Part shown: piece after piece, positions 1 through 8,900 of the stretch
Numbering within the stretch: position 1 is the stretch's first letter
How the letters are laid out: each line of letters begins with the position of its first letter
Source: Streptomyces sp. Root1304
GTDB lineage: Bacteria; Actinomycetota; Actinomycetes; Streptomycetales; Streptomycetaceae
Direction of reading: 5' to 3'
NCBI RefSeq assembly: GCF_001426405.1
Contig: NZ_LMEP01000024.1
Coordinates: forward strand, 42,678-106,677
DNA length: 64,000 nucleotides
Notes under the pieces: model-generated
The model's input: the letters and a program-made list of their open reading frames with translations, nothing else
Database searches by the model: none
Told to the model about the DNA's origin: nothing
Program-made: the position numbers and the translations under genes

Positions 1-1805
1 GGACGGTCGTCACGACGGAAACCACCGGACGGACGGTCGTTGTCACGACGGAAGCCGCCACGGTCACCACCGCGGTCGCCGCCGCGGAAGCCACCGCGGT
101 CACCGCGGTCGTCACGGTTGAAGCCACCGCGGTCACGGCGCTCGTAGTTGCCGCGCTCGTCGCGGGCCGGGCGCTCCTCGCGGCGCTGCTCCTCGGCACG
201 CGCGGCACGCTCGGCCTCGGCGGCGGCGGCGGCGATCTCGGCCTCGGCGGCCTCGGCCACCTCGGCCACGGCGGCCTCGGGGTCCTCGCCGCGCTCACGG
301 GCGGCGCGGGCCACCAGGCGGTCGGCCTCCTCGCGGAGCTCGACGGCACGGCGCTGCAGGCGCTCCAGCTGCTTGGTCAGGTCGACGACCTCGCGCTCGG
401 CCTGCTTGGCGGCGTTGTTCGCGGAGTCCGACTGGACCTCGGTGAGCGAACGCGCGCCGGTGATCTCGGCGACCTCGGGGTCGAAGGCGCCGGCGCTCTG
501 GATGATGTGGCGCGAGGCGTCGACGCCCGCGTCCTCCATCAGCCGGAAGATCTGGCGGCGCTGGTGCGGCAGCGACAGCGAGACGACGACACCGGACTTG
601 CCGGCGCGGGCCGTACGGCCGGAGCGGTGCAGGTAGTCCTTGTGGTCACCGGCCGGGTCCACGTTCAGGACCAGGTCGATGCCGTCGACGTGGATGCCTC
701 GGGCGGCGACGTCGGTGGCGACCAGCGCGTTGACGTAGCCGTCCTTGAAGTCGGCGAGCACGCGGGTACGGGCACCCTGTGTCATGCCGCCGTGCAGCGC
801 GTCGGCCTTCACGCCGGCCTCGACGAGCTGCTCGGCGATGCGGTCGGCGCCCAGCTGGGTGCGGACGAAGATGATCGTGCGGCCCTTGCGGGCGGCGATG
901 GCGGCCGTGACCGGCGCCTTGTCCTTCGGCTTCACGACGAGGACGTGGTGCGACATGGTCGAGACGTTGCCCTGGGCGCTGTCGACCTCGTGGCTGATCG
1001 GGTTGTTCAGGTAGCGCTTGACCAGCGTGCCGATCTCGTTCTCCATGGTGGCGGAGAAGAGCATGCGCTGACCGCCGGCCGGGACCTGGTCGAGCAGCTC
1101 GGTGACCTCGGGCAGGAAGCCCAGGTCGGACATCTGGTCGGCCTCGTCGAGGACCGCGACCTGGACGTTCTCCAGGGAGCAGGCGCCGCGGTTGATGATG
1201 TCGCGCAGACGGCCCGGGGTGGCGACGAGGATGTCGACGCCGCGCTCGAGGGCGTAGATCTGGTTGCCCATGGACGTACCGCCGCAGACGACCTTGATCT
1301 TCAGGCCGAGCACGTCGCCGTACGGCTGGAGGGCGTCCGCGACCTGCATCGCGAGCTCACGGGTCGGGGTGAGGATGACCGCGCGGGGCTTCTTCTTCTC
1401 GGTGTGACCGCCGGCCAGCTGGGCCAGGGTCGGGAGACCGAAGGAGAGGGTCTTGCCGGAGCCGGTACGGCCGCGGCCGAGGATGTCCTTGCCGGCCAGG
1501 GCGTCCGGGATGGTCGCCGCCTGGATCGGGAAGGGGGTGGTGACACCGTTCTGCGCGAGCTTGCGCACGACGCCCTCCGGCAGACCGAGGTCCGCGAAGG
1601 TGACGGTGGGCTCGGCGGGCTCCTCGGCGGAGTCGTCCGCGTCGAAGCCGGCCTCGATGTCGGCGTCGGTGTCGGTGTCGGTGAGGTCGTCGGCCTCGGC
1701 CTCGATGACGGCCGTCGCGGCCTCGACGATCTCGGTGGCCTCTACGGCCTCGACGATCTCGTCGTTCTCGGGCATGACGGCGTGGTCAGAACTGAAAATG
1801 GACAT
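1..1805 (-). CDS. DEAD-box ATP-dependent RNA helicase, 3' end cut by window edge
   Basis: An RNA-unwinding ATPase probably acting in ribosome assembly or mRNA decay. The visible 601 codons start at ATG 1805 with an AAGG-type ribosome site about 15 nt upstream. After an acidic N-terminus (residues 1-65) come the Q-motif region (FPIQ, 92-95), Walker A RTGSGKT (113-119), PTRELA, DEAD (220-223), SAT in the FSAT context, and the C-terminal HRSGRTAR motif. The core is followed by a charged, Arg/Glu/Ala-rich probable coiled coil and then an RGG/RRD-rich tail (Gly-Gly-Phe-Arg-Arg-Asp repeats) typical of RNA-binding extensions in actinobacterial helicases. The tail runs off the left edge, so the true length is unknown. 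A 6-bp inverted repeat (1867-1872/1879-1884) lies in the leader. Confidence 0.93.
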   Translation of the reverse strand, partial: MSIFSSDHAVMPENDEIVEAVEATEIVEAATAVIEAEADDLTDTDTDADIEAGFDADDSAEEPAEPTVTFADLGLPEGVVRKLAQNGVTTPFPIQAATIPDALAGKDILGRGRTGSGKTLSFGLPTLAQLAGGHTEKKKPRAVILTPTRELAMQVADALQPYGDVLGLKIKVVCGGTSMGNQIYALERGVDILVATPGRLRDIINRGACSLENVQVAVLDEADQMSDLGFLPEVTELLDQVPAGGQRMLFSATMENEIGTLVKRYLNNPISHEVDSAQGNVSTMSHHVLVVKPKDKAPVTAAIAARKGRTIIFVRTQLGADRIAEQLVEAGVKADALHGGMTQGARTRVLADFKDGYVNALVATDVAARGIHVDGIDLVLNVDPAGDHKDYLHRSGRTARAGKSGVVVSLSLPHQRRQIFRLMEDAGVDASRHIIQSAGAFDPEVAEITGARSLTEVQSDSANNAAKQAEREVVDLTKQLERLQRRAVELREEADRLVARAARERGEDPEAAVAEVAEAAEAEIAAAAAEAERAARAEEQRREERPARDERGNYERRDRGGFNRDDRGDRGGFRGGDRGGDRGGFRRDNDRPSGGFRRDDR

Positions 1806-2002
1806 GCGAAATGCGAAACCTTCCGGAGTCTCGGCACGCGCCCGTCAACTCCGTGATTTCGCAAACGACCGCCTCAATGCGGTCAGCCACGGCTAGGGAG
1901 AGTACGCGCCACACGGCGCTCTTCTGTGTCGGCGCCGGGCAATGGGATCAAACGATCTACCACCATACGCACTCTCCCCCACCTGTGGCAAATCGGACTG
2001 CG

Positions 2003-2677
2003 TCACACCGGTCCGACCTGCGGGGAAGCGGCCGGCTCGGGGGGCGCTCCCGGCCCGTCCGCCGCCCGCAGGGCACCCATCTGGGTGTCGGCCCCGGGGG
2101 GCGGTGGATCACTGGGGTTGGAGGTCGGCTCCGGAGTCGGCTCGGGGGTCGGGTGTTCGGTGGGCTCCGGCGTCGGCTCCACGGTCGGCTCCGGCGGCTC
2201 CGGGGACGGCGTGACCCCGCCGCCCCCGGGGCCGCCGGAACCGCCGCCGTCGCCTCCACCGCTGCCGTTCCCGCCGCTCCCGTTCCCCGCGGAGCCGCCC
2301 GCGGCGCCGCCCGGGTTCTCGTGACCGCCGCCCGAGGGCCCCGGCTTCGGCGTCCCGCCGGGACCCTCCACCGGCAGCACCGCGCCCACGGAGGGCTGCG
2401 CGGTGCCCGAGGGCGATCCGCTGGGCACCGGGGACTCCGTACCGGCGCCGGTGACATGGGGTCCGCCCTGGCCGCGCCGACCGTCCCCCGACCCGCCGTC
2501 GCCGCCCCGGTCGCCGCCGCTCTCGGACTCGGCCGTGACGCCCCGCTTCCCGTCGGAGGCACCGGGCGCCGGCTTCGCCCCCTCGTCGCTCACACTCATA
2601 CAGCCGCTCAGACCGGCACAGGCCGCGACGGCCAGCGCGGCGGCGGCCCATCTCGCCGGGGTGGGCAAATGACGCAC
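2003..2677 (-). CDS. Predicted lipoprotein with Pro/Glu/Thr-rich tail
   Basis: A 224-residue secreted lipoprotein of unknown function. GTG 2677 is chosen because GGAGGTG sits 5 nt upstream and because it puts a signal peptide at the N-terminus: basic VRHLPTPAR, a hydrophobic Ala-rich core, then lipobox LSGC at residues 23-26. The rest is low complexity: Gly/Ser-rich, then a run of Pro-Glu-Pro-Thr type repeats from about residue 155. No enzymatic motif is visible. The tail may simply span the wall. A longer reading from an ATG at 2812 exists but would bury the signal peptide. Confidence 0.7.
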   Translation of the reverse strand: MRHLPTPARWAAAALAVAACAGLSGCMSVSDEGAKPAPGASDGKRGVTAESESGGDRGGDGGSGDGRRGQGGPHVTGAGTESPVPSGSPSGTAQPSVGAVLPVEGPGGTPKPGPSGGGHENPGGAAGGSAGNGSGGNGSGGGDGGGSGGPGGGGVTPSPEPPEPTVEPTPEPTEHPTPEPTPEPTSNPSDPPPPGADTQMGALRAADGPGAPPEPAASPQVGPV

Positions 2678-2842
2678 GGGGGCACCTCCAGGACACAACA
2701 GGCAGGAACGGAACGCGTTGCACTGCCCAACTCCCCGGGCGCCACAAGGGACACGCCCGAAAAGGCCCTGGCGTGGACCGGCCGCCGGCCTCAGGCCCCG
2801 CGAGCCCGGCACGATCCAGAAGACAGGCCCTGCGTCACCGGC

Positions 2843-3193
2843 TCAGCCGTAGCCCAGCGCGTGCAGCCGCTCGTCGTCGATGCCGAAGTGGTGGGCGATC
2901 TCGTGCACGACGGTGATCTCGGTCTCCGCGACCACGTCCTCACGCGACTCGCACATCCGCAGCGTCGGCCCCCGGTAGATCGTGATCCGGTCCGGCAGCA
3001 CGCCGGCGTACCACTCGCCCCGCTCGGTCAGCGGTGTCCCCTCATAGAGCCCGAGCAGCTCGGGATCGTCGGGGGCGGGCTCGTCCTCCACGAACACGGC
3101 GACGTTGTCCATCAGCCGCGTCAGCTCCGGCGGGATCCGGTCCAGGGCCTCGGCGACAAGCTCCTCGAACTCCTCGCGCGTCATCTCCAGCAC
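2843..3193 (-). CDS. Zincin-like metallopeptidase family protein (Zincin_1)
   Basis: A 116-residue cytoplasmic protein of the small zincin family found across actinobacteria. The zinc-binding signature H97-E-I-A-H101-H-F-G-I-D106 matches HExxHxxGxxD, with zinc ligands H97, H101 and probably D106. Family members are predicted metallopeptidases with no established substrate. GTG 3193 follows a GGAGGAGG ribosome site by about 11 nt; an in-frame ATG three codons later is a possible alternative. The next upstream feature is the tRNA-Glu promoter on the other strand. Confidence 0.85.
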   Translation of the reverse strand: MLEMTREEFEELVAEALDRIPPELTRLMDNVAVFVEDEPAPDDPELLGLYEGTPLTERGEWYAGVLPDRITIYRGPTLRMCESREDVVAETEITVVHEIAHHFGIDDERLHALGYG

Positions 3194-3223
3194 GGGCCCA
3201 TTCTCCTCCTCCGGGGAACCGTT

Positions 3224-3253
3224 TTGGCGATAGCGCCCGCCATCCCATATGCT
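3224..3253 (+). promoter_or_regulatory. Probable sigma-70-type promoter of the tRNA-Glu/Asp/Phe cluster
   Basis: A -35-like TTGGCG (3224-3229) and a -10-like TATGCT (3248-3253) are separated by 18 nt, which would start transcription near 3260, some 40 nt before tRNA-Glu. No start site evidence is available. Confidence 0.5.
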
Positions 3254-3298
3254 TCTCACGTCCCCGACGCGCTGAGAAGCGCGCAGGTGGGTCCGTTA

Positions 3299-3371
3299 GC
3301 CCTCATCGTCTAGTGGCCCAGGACGCCGCCCTTTCAAGGCGGTAGCACGGGTTCGAATCCCGTTGGGGGTA
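3299..3371 (+). tRNA. tRNA-Glu (anticodon UUC)
   Basis: A complete 73-nt cloverleaf. The anticodon stem CCGCC/GGCGG closes loop CTTTCAA, anticodon TTC. The T arm contains the normal GGTTCGAATCC and the acceptor GCCCTCA pairs with TGGGGGT. CCA is not encoded. First gene of a three-tRNA cluster. Confidence 0.97.
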
Positions 3372-3411
3372 CGCATTACCGTGTGCGAGACTACGGATCG
3401 CGCACAAACTT

Positions 3412-3485
3412 GGCTCTGTGGAGCAGTTGGTTAGCTCGCCACCCTGTCAAGGTGGAGGTCGCGGGTTCAAGTCCCGTCAGAGTCG
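3412..3485 (+). tRNA. tRNA-Asp (anticodon GUC), copy 1
   Basis: A 74-nt cloverleaf with acceptor GGCTCTG/CAGAGTC and anticodon loop CTGTCAA. It is identical base for base to the second tRNA-Asp gene at 10036-10109. CCA is not encoded. Confidence 0.97.
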
Positions 3486-3507
3486 CTGAGGTCAGCAATG
3501 GCCTCGT

Positions 3508-3581
3508 GGCTGGGTAGCTCAGTTGGTACGAGCGATCGCCTGAAAAGCGATAGGTCGCCGGTTCGACCCCGGCCCCAGCCA
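3508..3581 (+). tRNA. tRNA-Phe (anticodon GAA)
   Basis: A 74-nt cloverleaf with acceptor GGCTGGG/CCCAGCC, anticodon loop CTGAAAA and T loop TTCGACC. Last tRNA of the cluster, directly followed by a strong terminator. Confidence 0.97.
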
Positions 3582-3587
3582 CAAACA

Positions 3588-3617
3588 GAAGGCCCCGTTC
3601 GAAAGAACGGGGCCTTC
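3588..3617 (+). terminator. Terminator after the tRNA cluster
   Basis: A perfect 13-bp inverted repeat, GAAGGCCCCGTTC with loop GAAA and its complement. The stem ends in TTCTTC. It may also stop transcription arriving from the other strand. Confidence 0.85.
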
Positions 3618-3706
3618 TTCGTGCGCGTGCGTGGAAAGCGGATCGCGGACAGCGCAGGACGCCGTGGCCGTACGGGGAAGGGGCCCGCGCCCCTCCCCCG
3701 TACCCC

Positions 3707-4549
3707 TCACGCCTCCTCGCGCTCCCGCGTACGGCTCCCCCGCCTGCCCCGTAGCACCAGCACCAGGGCCACCACCGCGACCACCGCCACGAGCAGCGCC
3801 CAGTCCGGGACCGCCCGGCCGAGGGCGGACACCTGCTCCTCCACCGCGAACGACTCGTCCACCGACAGCAGGCCCGGCAGCGCGGTCGTCCCGTCGAAGA
3901 CCAGGAACAGCGTGCCGAGGGCCACGAAGAACAGGCCCGAGAGCACCGAGGTCGAGTGGAGCGTGAGACGGCCCACCCGCAGCGGCCTGCCGCGCAGCCA
4001 GGACCGCCGGCCCAGGTCGTACCGCTCCCAGAGCAGCGCGAGCACGAACAGCGGCACCGCCATGCCGAGCGCGTACACGGCGAGGAGCAGGCCCCCGTAC
4101 GCCGGACTGCCGCTCAGCGCCGCCACCGTCAGGACGCTGCCCAGGATCGGGCCCGCGCAGAAGCCGGCGAGGCCGTAGACCAGGCCGAGGGCGTAGACGG
4201 AGAGCGCCGACGTGGGCCGGATGCGGCCGCTCGCCTCCGCGACCCGGCGGGAGGCGAAGCCCAGACCGAGGATCTGGAGCACCCCGAGCCCGATGATCAG
4301 CCAGCCGCCGACGGTGACCAGCAGGTCCCGGTGGCCGTAGAAGAGGCGGCCCGCGAAGGAGCCGGCCGCGCCGAGCGGGACGAGGGTGGTCGCCAGGCCC
4401 GCGTAGAGGATGCCCGTCCTGGCCACCAGCTTCGCGCGCGTGTCGATGGAATACGCGAAGAAGGCCGGCAGCAGGAGGGCGCTGCACGGGCTGAGGAGGG
4501 CGAGCAGTCCGCCGAGGAAGGCGGCGAAGTAGCCGATGCCCGAGGTCAC
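3707..4549 (-). CDS. CcdA/DsbD-type cytochrome c biogenesis transmembrane protein
   Basis: A 280-residue polytopic membrane protein that should pass electrons from cytoplasmic thioredoxin to an extracytoplasmic thiol protein. Both redox cysteines of the CcdA family are present: C22 in SPCSALLLP (first helix) and C131 in GFCAGP (fourth helix region). Six to seven hydrophobic segments are visible, and the C-terminus is a basic tail. GTG 4549 overlaps the stop of the upstream DsbA-like gene by 4 nt (GTGA), so the two are translationally coupled. The partnership implies that the DsbA-like thioredoxin is its substrate. Confidence 0.9.
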   Translation of the reverse strand: MTSGIGYFAAFLGGLLALLSPCSALLLPAFFAYSIDTRAKLVARTGILYAGLATTLVPLGAAGSFAGRLFYGHRDLLVTVGGWLIIGLGVLQILGLGFASRRVAEASGRIRPTSALSVYALGLVYGLAGFCAGPILGSVLTVAALSGSPAYGGLLLAVYALGMAVPLFVLALLWERYDLGRRSWLRGRPLRVGRLTLHSTSVLSGLFFVALGTLFLVFDGTTALPGLLSVDESFAVEEQVSALGRAVPDWALLVAVVAVVALVLVLRGRRGSRTREREEA

Positions 4550-5346
4550 TGGCCGGCCTTCTTGCTGGGGGCGGTTTTCTTCGGAGCGGCCTTCGCCGCC
4601 GCCTCGATGGCCTCCGTGAAGGTCTCCAGGGGCTGGGCCCCGGCGATCGGACGGCCGTTGACCAGGAAGGACGGGGTGGAGGTGGCGCCGAGGGAGTAGC
4701 CCTGCTCCTGGTCCGCGCGGACGGCCTCGCGGGCCGCAGCGCCGTCGGTGTCCTTGGCGAACCGGGCCGCGTCGGGGACGCCCGCCTCCTTCGCGAGGGC
4801 GGCCAGCCGGTCCTTGCCGAAGCCCTTCTCCTTGGCGCCCTCCGCGTAGGCCGCCTTGTGGAACTCCCAGAACCGGCCCTGCTGCCCGGCCGCCCAGGAG
4901 GCGCGGGCCACCGCCTCCGACTCCTCGCCGAAGATCGGGAAGTTCCGCCACTCGATGCGCAGGGTGCCGTTGTCGACGTACTTCTTCACCAGGGCCGGCT
5001 CGGTGTCCCGGGCGAACTTGCCGCAGTAGCCGCACTTGAAGTCGGCGTACTCGATGAGGACGACGGGCGCGTCGGCACGGCCGAGGGCGAGCTTGTCGGA
5101 GGCGTCGCGGCGGGCGTAGGCCTCCAGCTCGGCGTAGACGCCGGCGGACGGGTCGGCGGAGACGTCGGCGACGGCGGAGGAACCGGCGGCGCCCGGGGAC
5201 GCGGGCCGGGTGGCGGTGTAGGAGACGACACCGAGCAGCACGGCGGCGACGGCCACCCCGGAGACGATCACGATCGGCTTGGCCTTGGACGCGGGCTTGG
5301 ACGCAGAGGCGGGCTTGGGCTTGGGGGTGGGCTTGGGCGTGGACAT
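4546..5346 (-). CDS. Membrane-anchored DsbA-family thioredoxin (thioredoxin_4)
   Basis: A 266-residue thiol-disulfide oxidoreductase facing the outside. A Lys/Pro/Ala-rich cytoplasmic N-terminus (1-23) is followed by a single membrane anchor (24-45), a linker, and a thioredoxin fold with active site C105-G-Y-C108. The cis-Pro region appears as STPSFLVNGR. The family forms or isomerises disulfides in exported proteins. It is the first gene of a two-gene unit with the CcdA-like protein. Confidence 0.9.
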   Translation of the reverse strand: MSTPKPTPKPKPASASKPASKAKPIVIVSGVAVAAVLLGVVSYTATRPASPGAAGSSAVADVSADPSAGVYAELEAYARRDASDKLALGRADAPVVLIEYADFKCGYCGKFARDTEPALVKKYVDNGTLRIEWRNFPIFGEESEAVARASWAAGQQGRFWEFHKAAYAEGAKEKGFGKDRLAALAKEAGVPDAARFAKDTDGAAAREAVRADQEQGYSLGATSTPSFLVNGRPIAGAQPLETFTEAIEAAAKAAPKKTAPSKKAGQ

Positions 5347-5410
5347 GCGGAAGCGCTCCTGGAGACAGGGGAAGGAAGAGGGACGGGCTACGGCGGAGGA
5401 GGCCGTCCGT

Positions 5411-5833
5411 CTACACCCTCAGGACCGACAGTTCCACGGGAGACAGGGGGGCGCGCGCGGGTGGCTCCCGTCCGGGCGACGCGGCCGGGTCGCCCGGACC
5501 GGGCTGCCGGACCCCGCAGGGCGTCCGGTCGGCGGCGAGCGCGGGCAGCAGCTCCGCGAAGCCGTGCGCGCGCGGCGGTACGACGGGCCCGGCGGCCCCC
5601 TCGCCGGCGGCATGACCGGGATCGCAGCCGGGCACACCGGACAGCGGACCGGACGGACCCGCGCGGACCACGGACGGGGCGTCGACGGGAGTCGCGGCAC
5701 CGGCGGCGGGCTCGGCGCCCGCCGTCATCGGGGCCGGGGCCGACGCCCCCGCCGCCCCGCAGACCAGGAGTCCGAGCACCAGCGCCACCAGCACCACGGC
5801 GAGCGCCGCCGGCACGCGGGTGGTGCGGAACAT
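5411..5833 (-). CDS. Small exported or membrane-anchored hypothetical protein
   Basis: A 140-residue protein that I do not recognise as a named family. ATG 5833 has GGAGAGG 6 nt upstream. The first 32 residues form a signal peptide or anchor (MFRTTRV then a Val/Leu/Ala core ending in GAAGASA). The remainder is Pro/Gly/Ala-rich with cysteines near residues 69 and 106 (in CDPGH and TPCGV), which could form a disulfide in an exported protein. It lies just before the DsbA-like gene on the same strand, 64 nt upstream. Confidence 0.55.
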   Translation of the reverse strand: MFRTTRVPAALAVVLVALVLGLLVCGAAGASAPAPMTAGAEPAAGAATPVDAPSVVRAGPSGPLSGVPGCDPGHAAGEGAAGPVVPPRAHGFAELLPALAADRTPCGVRQPGPGDPAASPGREPPARAPLSPVELSVLRV

Positions 5834-5972
5834 GCGAAGCCTCTCCGGTCCTGGTCGACGTGTCCGAAATAGTACGCACCCCCGGCTCGCGCTCCCCGGC
5901 TCTCGTCCCCCGGGAAGCCGCCCGTAAATCGGTTCGCCGCTTCTCGGCCGCAGGTGCGATCCTGGGATCCGT

Positions 5973-8900
5973 ATGTCTACTTCCTTCGCCGCCCTCCAGT
6001 CCGTCCTGGCCGAGGTCTCGCTGCGGGACTCCCACCGGCTCGGCCGCCGTCTCGAAGGCGCCCGCCGCATCCGCAAGCCCGAGGCCCGCGCGGCCGTCCT
6101 GGACGAGATCGCCGCCGAGGCGGCCAAGGCCAAGGAGCGCGTCGACGGGCGTGCCTCCCGCGTGCCCGCGGTCACGTACCCCGAGCAGCTTCCGGTCTCC
6201 CAGAAGAAGGACGAGATCCTGGAGGCGATACGTGACCACCAGGTCGTGATCGTCGCCGGTGAGACGGGCTCCGGGAAGACCACCCAGATCCCGAAGATCT
6301 GTCTGGAGCTGGGCCGGGGCGTCCGGGGCATGATCGGGCACACCCAGCCCCGCCGGATCGCCGCCCGCACGGTCGCCGAGCGCGTGGCGGAGGAGCTGAG
6401 GACCCCCCTCGGGGAGGCCGTCGGCTGGAAGGTCCGCTTCACCGACCAGGTGAACCCCGACGCGACCTTCGTGAAGCTGATGACGGACGGCATCCTGCTC
6501 GCCGAGATCCAGACGGACCGCGAGCTGCGCGCGTACGACACGATCATCATCGACGAGGCCCACGAGCGGTCCCTCAACATCGACTTCCTGCTCGGCTATC
6601 TGGCCCAGCTGCTCCCGAAGCGCCCCGACCTCAAGGTCGTGATCACCTCCGCGACGATCGACCCGGAGCGTTTCTCCCGCCACTTCGGCGAGGCCCCGAT
6701 CGTCGAGGTCAGCGGCCGTACGTACCCGGTGGAGGTCCGTTACCGGCCCCTCCTCGAAGAGGACTCGGACGACGCGGACCGGGACCAGATCACCGCGATC
6801 TGCGAAGCCGTCGACGAGCTCCAGTCCGAGGGCCCCGGCGACGTCCTGGTCTTCCTCTCCGGCGAGCGCGAGATCCGGGACACCGCGGACGCGCTGCTCA
6901 AGCGGAACCTCCGCAACACCGAGGTCCTCCCTCTCTACGCCCGTCTCTCGCACGCCGAGCAGCACCGGGTCTTCCAGGCGCACTCCGGCCGCCGGATCGT
7001 CCTCGCGACGAACGTCGCCGAGACCTCCCTGACGGTCCCCGGCATCAAGTACGTGATCGACCCGGGCACCGCCCGCATCTCCCGCTACTCGCACCGGACC
7101 AAGGTGCAGCGGCTGCCGATCGAGCCGGTCAGCCAGGCCAGCGCCAACCAGCGCAAGGGCCGCTGCGGCCGTACGTCCGACGGCATCTGCATCCGGCTGT
7201 ACTCCGAGGACGACTTCCTGACCCGGCCGGAGTTCACGGACGCGGAGATCCTCCGTACGAACCTGGCCTCCGTCATCCTCCAGATGACCGCGGCCGGCCT
7301 CGGCGACATCGAGAAGTTCCCCTTCATCGACCCGCCGGACCACCGGAACATCCGGGACGGCGTGCAGCTCCTGCAGGAGCTGGGCGCGATCGACCCCATG
7401 GAGAAGGATCCGAAGAAGCGGCTGACGCAGCAGGGCCGGAAGCTCGCCCAGCTGCCCGTCGACCCGCGCCTCGCGCGCATGGTCCTGGAGGCCGACAGGA
7501 ACGGCTGCGTCCGCGAGGTCATGGTGATCGCGGCGGCGCTCTCCATCCAGGACCCGCGCGAGCGGCCGTCCGAGAAGCAGGCGCAGGCCGACCAGCAGCA
7601 CGCCCGGTTCAAGGACGAGACGAGCGACTTCCTCGCCTTCCTGAACCTCTGGCGGTACGTCCGCGAGCAGCAGAAGGAGCGGGGTTCCAGCTCCTTCCGC
7701 CGGATGTGCAAGCAGGAGTACCTGAACTTCCTGCGCATCCGGGAGTGGCAGGACATCTACACCCAGCTGCGGACGGTCGCGAAGCAGCTGGGCATCCAGG
7801 TCAACGAGGAGGACGCTCCCGAGCAGTCCGTCCACGTGTCGCTGCTCGCGGGTCTGCTCTCGCACATCGGCATGAAGGACGTGAAGGAGTCCAAGGACGG
7901 CGCGAAGGACGGCTCCCGCCGCGAGGGCGGCCGGGGCGAGTACCTGGGCGCCCGCAACGCCAAGTTCGCGATCTTCCCCGGTTCCGCGCTCTTCAAGAAG
8001 CCCCCGCGTTTCGTGATGTCCGCCGAGCTGGTGGAGACCTCGCGCCTCTGGGCCCGGGTCAACGCGCGCGTGGAGCCGGAGTGGATCGAGCCGCTCGCCC
8101 AGCACCTGGTGAAGAAGACGTACAGCGAGCCGCACTGGGAGAAGGACCAGGCGGCCGTGATGGCCTTCGAGAAGGTGACGCTGTACGGCGTCCCGATCGT
8201 CGCCGACCGCAAGGTGAACTACGGCCGGATCGACCCGGAGGTCTCCCGGGACCTGTTCATCAGGAACGCGCTGGTCGAGGGCGACTGGCGCACCCACCAC
8301 AAGTTCTTCGCGGACAACCGCAAGCTCCTGACCGAGGTCGAGGAGCTGGAGCACCGGGCCCGCCGCCGGGACATCCTCGTCGACGACGAGACGCTGTTCG
8401 ACTTCTACGACAAGCGCGTCCCGGAACACGTCGTGTCCGGCGCCCACTTCGACTCCTGGTGGAAGCACAAGCGCCATGACGAGCCGGAGTTCCTCGACTT
8501 CGAGCGCGAGATGCTCATCAACGAGAAGGCGGGGGCGGTCACCAAGGACGACTACCCGGACTCGTGGCGGCAGGGCGCGCTGAAGTTCCGGGTGACGTAC
8601 CAGTTCGAGCCGGGCGCGGACGCGGACGGCGTGACCGTCCACATCCCGCTCCAGGTGCTGAACCAGGTGACGGACGACGGCTTCGAGTGGCAGATCCCGG
8701 GTCTGCGCGCGGAGGTCGTCACGGAGCTGATCCGCTCCCTGCCGAAGCCGATCCGCCGCCACTACGTGCCCGCGCCGAACTTCGCGACCCGCTTCCTGGA
8801 CGCGGTCGTGCCCGTCCAGGAGCCGCTGGCGGGGGCGCTCGCCCGCGAGCTCCAGCGGATGGTCGGCGTCCCGGTCACGGCCGAGGACTTCGACTGGGCG

